This document shows positions 39,138-43,886 of a stretch of DNA of 43,886 nucleotides, piece after piece. The translations under genes and the position numbers were made by a program. A model generated the notes under the pieces. The model made no database searches. It worked only from the letters and a program-made list of their open reading frames with translations, and was not told the origin of the DNA. Within the stretch, counting starts at the first letter, position 1. Each line of letters begins with the position of its first letter. The stretch is from CAZFIM01 sp964519615 (GTDB taxonomy: Bacteria; Chloroflexota; Dehalococcoidia; GIF9; UBA5629), in contig CAZFIM010000017.1 in the NCBI GenBank assembly GCA_964519615.1, positions 1 to 43,886 of the forward strand, given 5' to 3'.

Positions 39138-41747
39138 ATGTCAAACAAGAGGAGCGTTAAGAAAAATGCCCGTCATGAAAAAACGGTAGTGAAAGGCCTT
39201 TGTTTCCTCGGTATCGCGGGGGGATCGAACGCAGCGGAGATCGACGTTAAAAAGGATAAGATAGTACGCATCAAGCCGCTGCATTATGATAGAAAGTACT
39301 CGCTAAGCGAGATCAACCCGTGGAAGATAAAGGCCCGTGGCAGCGTATTTGAACCTTCCATGAAAACCCTGATACCTCCTTTCAGTTTAGGATATAAGAA
39401 CCGTATTTATTCTCCCAACCGCGTTTTATACCCGCTAAAGAGGGCAGACTGGGACCCGAACGGGGAGCGCAATACCCACATGCGGGGCAAGAGCAAATAT
39501 GTCAGGATATCGTGGGACGAAGCGCTGGATATAATAGTGGCTGAGATGAAGCGAATAAAAAAAACATACGGCGCTGAGGCGATATTTTCCCAGGCGGACG
39601 GCCACGCTGAGACAAAAAAAGTGCATGCCGCTCACGGATGTCATAGAAAGCTGCTCAAACTTTTCGGTGGATTCACTCAGCAAACCAGAAACCCGGACAG
39701 CTGGGAAGGATGGTATTGGGGTGCTAAACATGTCTGGGGATGTGAAACTCTGGGGCAGCAAGTGCCTGCCGCCAACCTCATACCGGATATAGCCAAAAAT
39801 ACGGAGCTCCTTCTTCATTGGGGGTGCGATGCCGAAACTACGCCCTGGGGATTCGATGGCCAGCTGGCAAGCCGGCTGTGCTACTGGTTTACGGACCTGG
39901 GCATTAAACAAGTATTTATTTCCCCTGACCTGAATTATTCGGCGGCTGTCCACGCTGATAAATGGATACCCATCAGGCCGTCAACCGATGCCGCATTGCA
40001 ACTGGCGATAGCGTACGTGTGGATTACTGAAGATAGTTACGATAAGGACTATATTAAAACACATGTGGTGGGATTTGAGGAGTTCAAGCACTATGTGCTG
40101 GGCATCGATGACGGAATTGCCAAGACGCCGGCATGGGCGGCTGATATCACCGGCGTTCCGTCAAGGACGATCAAGGCGCTGGCAAGGTACTGGGCATCCA
40201 AAAGGACATCGATAGCTCATGGAAACGGCGGCGCCGGATATATTAGAGCTCAATACTCCACCGAGCCGGCGAGGCTGGAGATAATACTGCTGGGGATGCA
40301 GGGCCTGGGAAAACCGGGAGCCAATTTTGTCAAAATGATCGAATGGGGACTCTTCAATATGAATGAGAGAAACTCAATGCCCCGTCCTTCCTTTATCCCT
40401 GTAACCACAGCCGCTTACCACGGATACAGGGCAGAAGATTTGCCCAGGCAGTTCATACCCAAGAATCTTGTTCATGATGCTATTGTCAATCCGCCTATCA
40501 GCTGGTATGGAAACACCCTTGCTTATGACACCGCTGAAGGGCAGTTCATAAAATATACGTATCCGCGGGAAGGTTGCCCCGAGATACATATGATATGGAC
40601 CGATACGCCCTCATGGATAACCTGTTGGAACGATGCGAATGCGTATATAAAAGCGCTGCAGAGCCCGAAGATTGAATTCATACTAGCTGAGCACCCCTGG
40701 CTGGAGAATGACGTTCAGCTTGCGGATATCATTCTGCCGGTGAGCACCAAATTTGAGCAGGAAGACATCGGCGTGGATCTCTACAGCGGACAATTCAATC
40801 TCATTTTCCCTGAGCCCAAATGCATTGAACCTTTGGGAGAGTCCAAAAGCGATTATGAAATATCATGTTTGGTGGCTGAAAGGCTCGGCCTGCTTGCAGA
40901 ATATACGGATGGGAATTCGGTTCAGGATTGGATAAAGCTCGGCTTTGATACTTCCGGCACACCTGAGCATATCAGCTATGAAGACTTCAACGAGAAAGGC
41001 TATTTTGTGGTCCCGCCGGATCCCGAATGGGAGAAATATCCGGCGGGCCTGATAGGGTTCTACGAAGACCCTGAGAACAATCCGCTGTCGACGCCGACCG
41101 GCAAACTGGAATTCTATTCCGAGAGGCTGGCGACTCAGTTCCCTGATGATAATGAGAGGCCGCCCGTCCCGCACTGGATACCATACGGCCAATCCCATAC
41201 GGAGAGCCTCCTGCACCCCAGAGCTGAAAAGTATCCGTTGCTCATTGTTTCCAATCACCCCAGATGGAGGGTGCATTCACAGCATGATGATATGGCGTGG
41301 CTGCGCGAAATTCCCACGTGCAAGGTCAAAGGCGCTGATGGTTATTACTATGAACCTCTATGGATACATCCTGCCGATGCTGAAAAACGCAACATCAGCA
41401 GCGGCGATGTAGTAGCGATCCATAATGAAAAGGGGGTGGTACTCGGCGGGGCTTATGTCACCGAGAGAATAATGCCCGGGGCGGTGTATCAGGATCACGG
41501 TGCCAGATATGATCCGATACTGCTGGGCGAGGTGGACCGCGGCGGCGCAATCAATACAATTACTCCGCACAACATCACCTCAAAAAACGCTACCGGCATG
41601 GTCGTCAGCAGTTTTCTGGTACAGGTCGAGAAGGCCAACATTGAAGAATTGCGGAGAGAATACCCTGAAGCCTTCAGCCGCGTATACCATTCAGAGTACG
41701 GCCTGTGCCGACAACGGCTGATATCCCCGGGGCAGGTAAAGCCGTAA
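39138..41747 (+). CDS. Molybdopterin oxidoreductase resembling pyrogallol transhydroxylase large subunit, no Fe-S motif
   Basis: An 869-residue enzyme of the DMSO-reductase superfamily. The N terminus lacks the C-x2-C-x3-C Fe-S motif of most members. Sequence text follows the Pelobacter transhydroxylase large subunit closely: NPWKIKARG (60-68), YSPNRVLYPLKR (91-102), DPNGERNTHMRG (106-117), ISWDEALDIIV (124-134), NPDSWEGWYWG (185-195, the Asp-Ser region at the Mo site), the central VADIILP-like ADIILPVSTKFEQED and the C-terminal DRGGAINTITPHNI. It thus probably acts on a hydroxylated aromatic without external electron transfer. No small Fe-S subunit or Mo-cofactor gene is beside it. GGAGG site before ATG 39138. 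Substrate unknown. Confidence 0.85.
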   Translation: MSNKRSVKKNARHEKTVVKGLCFLGIAGGSNAAEIDVKKDKIVRIKPLHYDRKYSLSEINPWKIKARGSVFEPSMKTLIPPFSLGYKNRIYSPNRVLYPLKRADWDPNGERNTHMRGKSKYVRISWDEALDIIVAEMKRIKKTYGAEAIFSQADGHAETKKVHAAHGCHRKLLKLFGGFTQQTRNPDSWEGWYWGAKHVWGCETLGQQVPAANLIPDIAKNTELLLHWGCDAETTPWGFDGQLASRLCYWFTDLGIKQVFISPDLNYSAAVHADKWIPIRPSTDAALQLAIAYVWITEDSYDKDYIKTHVVGFEEFKHYVLGIDDGIAKTPAWAADITGVPSRTIKALARYWASKRTSIAHGNGGAGYIRAQYSTEPARLEIILLGMQGLGKPGANFVKMIEWGLFNMNERNSMPRPSFIPVTTAAYHGYRAEDLPRQFIPKNLVHDAIVNPPISWYGNTLAYDTAEGQFIKYTYPREGCPEIHMIWTDTPSWITCWNDANAYIKALQSPKIEFILAEHPWLENDVQLADIILPVSTKFEQEDIGVDLYSGQFNLIFPEPKCIEPLGESKSDYEISCLVAERLGLLAEYTDGNSVQDWIKLGFDTSGTPEHISYEDFNEKGYFVVPPDPEWEKYPAGLIGFYEDPENNPLSTPTGKLEFYSERLATQFPDDNERPPVPHWIPYGQSHTESLLHPRAEKYPLLIVSNHPRWRVHSQHDDMAWLREIPTCKVKGADGYYYEPLWIHPADAEKRNISSGDVVAIHNEKGVVLGGAYVTERIMPGAVYQDHGARYDPILLGEVDRGGAINTITPHNITSKNATGMVVSSFLVQVEKANIEELRREYPEAFSRVYHSEYGLCRQRLISPGQVKP

Positions 41748-41890
41748 CCCGTTCTGCGAGAGGGCATCCACCGGGTATGACTCCTGCAAAAGCGGCAGGT
41801 ATGTTAAGGGGGATAGGGGCACCCTCGTACAGAGTGCCATTTAAAGTTTTTTGCATAGATATTGGAGTATTTATAGAAGGTGAGGAGACC

Positions 41891-42370
41891 ATGAATTTCT
41901 TGGAGCAACTCGTAGCTGAGTGGTATGAGTATCAGGGATACTTTGTTAGATCAAATGCGAGAACCCGTAAACGACCGAAAGGTGGCTATGATATTGAGCT
42001 AGATGTATTAGCATATAATCTGTCCAATGATACTTTACTACATATTGAAACATCAGGAGATGCCGATTCATGGGCAGAACGCAAGTATCGATTTCTTAAA
42101 AAGAAATTTATACTGACAAGAGAAGAATACGAAGCCATTATTGGTCATAAAGTCAATACAATTAGAAAGATTGCAATTGTTGGGTTCTCTCGCTCAACAA
42201 AAATGGACCTTAACTGGGGCATAGATATTGATGTAGTCCTTATTCCTGACCTGATGACGAATATTGCTGATAAACTTCGCTCGCAGTATCCGATGACGGA
42301 AGCTGTACCGGAAGGATTCCCTATCCTTCGTTCAATTCAAATGGTATTACATTACGGATTAACAAAATAA
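41891..42370 (+). CDS. Putative nuclease-fold protein (PD-(D/E)xK-like)
   Basis: A 159-residue soluble protein. The N-terminal helix (FLEQLVAEWYEYQGYFVRSNA, with Glu10) leads to GGYDIELDVLAY (Asp38) and LLHIETSG (Glu53), a pattern of restriction-endonuclease-like folds in which acid-x(n)-E-x-K coordinates metal; the final lysine is not in the usual place (Ser55), so activity is uncertain. The rest (about 60-159) is helical with charged stretches. The ATG at 41891 has a GAGGAG site; the upstream frame from 41705 is not supported. Base composition is visibly AT-rich compared with the genes to the left. Confidence 0.5.
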   Translation: MNFLEQLVAEWYEYQGYFVRSNARTRKRPKGGYDIELDVLAYNLSNDTLLHIETSGDADSWAERKYRFLKKKFILTREEYEAIIGHKVNTIRKIAIVGFSRSTKMDLNWGIDIDVVLIPDLMTNIADKLRSQYPMTEAVPEGFPILRSIQMVLHYGLTK

Positions 42371-42642
42371 TAGATAATCATGGTATTTCTATGCAAACTG
42401 GCGCATTAATAATACTTTCACCCGAGCACATAGTACCAGATAGAGCAATAATCCCCTCTGCATAGGATCGTTCGACGTGGATAGCTCTCTCAAATAGAAT
42501 AAGTGTCTTTAAGGGATGAGCTGCCCACGGGCAGAGTGACATCTAGAATACGAAGTACTTTTTATTAGAAATCATATGTTTTAAAGTACATTTATGGTAT
42601 TGTATTTCAAGTGAACTCCAACGAGAGGATACGCCGAATAAA
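42371..42642. other. Intergenic region before the HD/nuclease pair
   Basis: 272 nt, AT-rich, no ORF. A short hairpin CTGCCC-AC-GGGCAG lies at 42521-42534, within sequence faintly like the dispersed repeat ends. No clear terminator for the 41891 gene; a TATTGT box near 42597 is a weak candidate -10. Confidence 0.35.
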
Positions 42643-43233
42643 GTGAGTGAAATTAGCGAAGTACTTGATAGTTATAATCTTTTATTTAATAAGCTAGGTG
42701 ATAGAAAAGAGATTGTTCTAAGATTTAAGTCATTTCTAGAGGAGAAAACCTGCTGGCTTATCGCACCAGCATCCACCAAGTTCCATCTTAATATCAAACA
42801 TGGCTTGTTAATTCATTCTGTCGGCGTAACATATACGGCGCTTAAGATCAGGGATTTGCTAGCTCCAGATATATCAGACGAATCAATAATTATTACAGCC
42901 CTTTTTCATGATCTAGGTAAAGTCGGCTATGCTGGTGAGCCATATTACTTGCCAAATGATAATCAATGGGAAATCGAGAAACGCGGAATTCGCTACAAAA
43001 TTAACCCGGATATAGTCACAATAAACATAGCGGTTAGGAGCCTGTATTTAATTAGCCAACATATTCCGTTGACTGAGGAAGAAGCTCAAGCAATTGTCGC
43101 TCATGATGGAATCTATCCTGTAAATGGTGGAGTAATTAATTTAGATTACCACCACAATGAATGTAGACTACAGATGATTCTCCATTTTGCAGACAAATGG
43201 ACAGCCGCGGTAATAGAGGAAGGGAGATTGTAA
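42643..43233 (+). CDS. HD-domain hydrolase
   Basis: A 196-residue protein with an HD phosphohydrolase fold. Metal-site candidates: His53 and His58 (IKHGLLIHSV), the His-Asp pair at 89-90 (ALFHDLGKVG), His154-Asp155 (IVAHDG) and the HFADKW end motif (181-186). HD domains hydrolyse phosphate esters, often of nucleotides or cyclic nucleotides; the substrate is not known. The GTG start at 42643 has no close ribosome site (a GAGAGG lies about 14 nt away), so the start is less sure. The stop is immediately followed by the next ATG, so it is coupled to the nuclease gene. Confidence 0.8.
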   Translation: MSEISEVLDSYNLLFNKLGDRKEIVLRFKSFLEEKTCWLIAPASTKFHLNIKHGLLIHSVGVTYTALKIRDLLAPDISDESIIITALFHDLGKVGYAGEPYYLPNDNQWEIEKRGIRYKINPDIVTINIAVRSLYLISQHIPLTEEEAQAIVAHDGIYPVNGGVINLDYHHNECRLQMILHFADKWTAAVIEEGRL

Positions 43234-43863
43234 ATGGACTTTGATCAGATGAAAGAAACACTTAGAACAGAATTGCCGCTCAATCGAAAGGAAAAGTTCT
43301 ATACAGGTACGATACTACCTGCCTTACTACTTCATAATGGCTTTTCGAATCTATATCAATTTTTACACGCAATTCCCGGATTCCCTGCACAAATTAATGA
43401 ACAGAATACAAAAGATAACTTGCTGTTATATACGGAATATAATCTGAAAGAATCTGCTGGTAAGAAAAATGTCGGTATTGAAATTGAGACAGATAGAAGA
43501 GATACCCCTGACGCTATTATTGAGATCATAACACCTTTAAAAGTATTCGTCGTAATAGAAGCAAAAATGTTCGCCAATCCTACGCTTAGTGATTTTAATA
43601 GTCAGATGCAGGATCAGAAAAAGACAGTTGTTGATACTCTTGAGAAGGCATATCAGCCTCATGATATTTTTCATGTAGCGTTACTACCACGCCAACTAGG
43701 GTTTAGCGATACAGCGAATTATAATGTCATTAATTGGCAATTTTTTCTGAATAATCCAGAGCTTGATCTTCAGGACAACTACTTTTTCCCTTATCTTCAA
43801 TTTGCCCTCGAAAATTATGATAAGCTGGTATCTATATATAACGACATAATATATTGCGTTTAG
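43234..43863 (+). CDS. PD-(D/E)xK-type nuclease-like protein
   Basis: A 209-residue protein. The key pattern is intact: Asp93 (TPDAIIEI), a strand, and Glu109-x-Lys111 (FVVIEAKMF), with an upstream acid at Glu68 (TEYNLKE). This is the metal-binding core of restriction-type nucleases. N-terminal part (1-60) helical; C-terminal part (about 130-209) with KAYQPHDIFHVALLPRQLGF and an acidic, aromatic end. The start ATG 43234 abuts the HD gene stop with no gap. Family unknown to me; the neighbouring HD gene suggests a two-gene module. AT-rich like its neighbour. Confidence 0.7.
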   Translation: MDFDQMKETLRTELPLNRKEKFYTGTILPALLLHNGFSNLYQFLHAIPGFPAQINEQNTKDNLLLYTEYNLKESAGKKNVGIEIETDRRDTPDAIIEIITPLKVFVVIEAKMFANPTLSDFNSQMQDQKKTVVDTLEKAYQPHDIFHVALLPRQLGFSDTANYNVINWQFFLNNPELDLQDNYFFPYLQFALENYDKLVSIYNDIIYCV

Positions 43864-43886
43864 CTGAGATATCGAATATACTGGGA

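Overview
The window looks like a chromosomal segment of an anaerobic bacterium, most likely Chloroflexota of the Dehalococcoidia kind. This is an inference from gene content: greA-lysS-serS order, a UPF0182 giant membrane protein, tripartite carboxylate uptake, selenium-metabolism genes and a molybdopterin enzyme related to transhydroxylase. No rRNA, tRNA or CRISPR array was recognised by eye. Most of the window is ordinary core genome; the stretch from about 33.7 kb to the right end is accessory in character.

Region 1 (1-9.5 kb). A leftward greA-lysS-serS operon has a consensus-like promoter followed by an intrinsic terminator inside the greA leader, as in an attenuator. Next come a BioD/DRTGG protein, a DUF2007 protein, a secreted cysteine-rich protein with its own near-perfect promoter, a speD plus aminopropyltransferase pair (the latter resembling thermospermine synthase more than classical SpeE), and a 930-residue UPF0182 protein.

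Region 2 (9.5-14 kb). A LysR regulator is divergent from a tight selenium-metabolism operon: YedE-type transporter, Se/S-carrier-like (DUF3343) protein, a ribokinase-fold NAD(P)HX-dehydratase-like protein, a TusA-like protein and YedF. The selenium-using genes (selD, selA, selB) are not in the window.

Region 3 (14-28.3 kb). An extended SDR reductase whose only good start is ATA; a small DUF4870 membrane protein; plsX-fabF-fabG-degV for fatty acid and phospholipid synthesis; a leftward TRAP transporter operon (dctP, fused dctQM, cupin, carboxymuconolactone-decarboxylase-like) with a long nested hairpin inside it; a NarL-type response regulator; two lipoproteins (one a chagasin-like peptidase inhibitor); and a zinc-ribbon/FN3 membrane protein with tandem repeats.

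Region 4 (28.3-33.7 kb). Housekeeping: UPF0235, mtaB, recJ, lgt and ftsY. mtaB and recJ both seem to start at or next to their transcription start.

Region 5 (33.7-43.9 kb). Dispersed hairpin repeats, small domain-of-unknown-function genes, a dead IS3-family transposase, unrecognised membrane and cytoplasmic proteins with very small coupled ORFs, a VapBC toxin-antitoxin pair with a triple-repeat operator, an orphan molybdopterin enzyme resembling pyrogallol-phloroglucinol transhydroxylase large subunit, and a visibly AT-richer end with two nuclease-fold proteins and an HD-domain protein. The last two are directly abutting and are the best candidate for an undescribed (perhaps defence) module.
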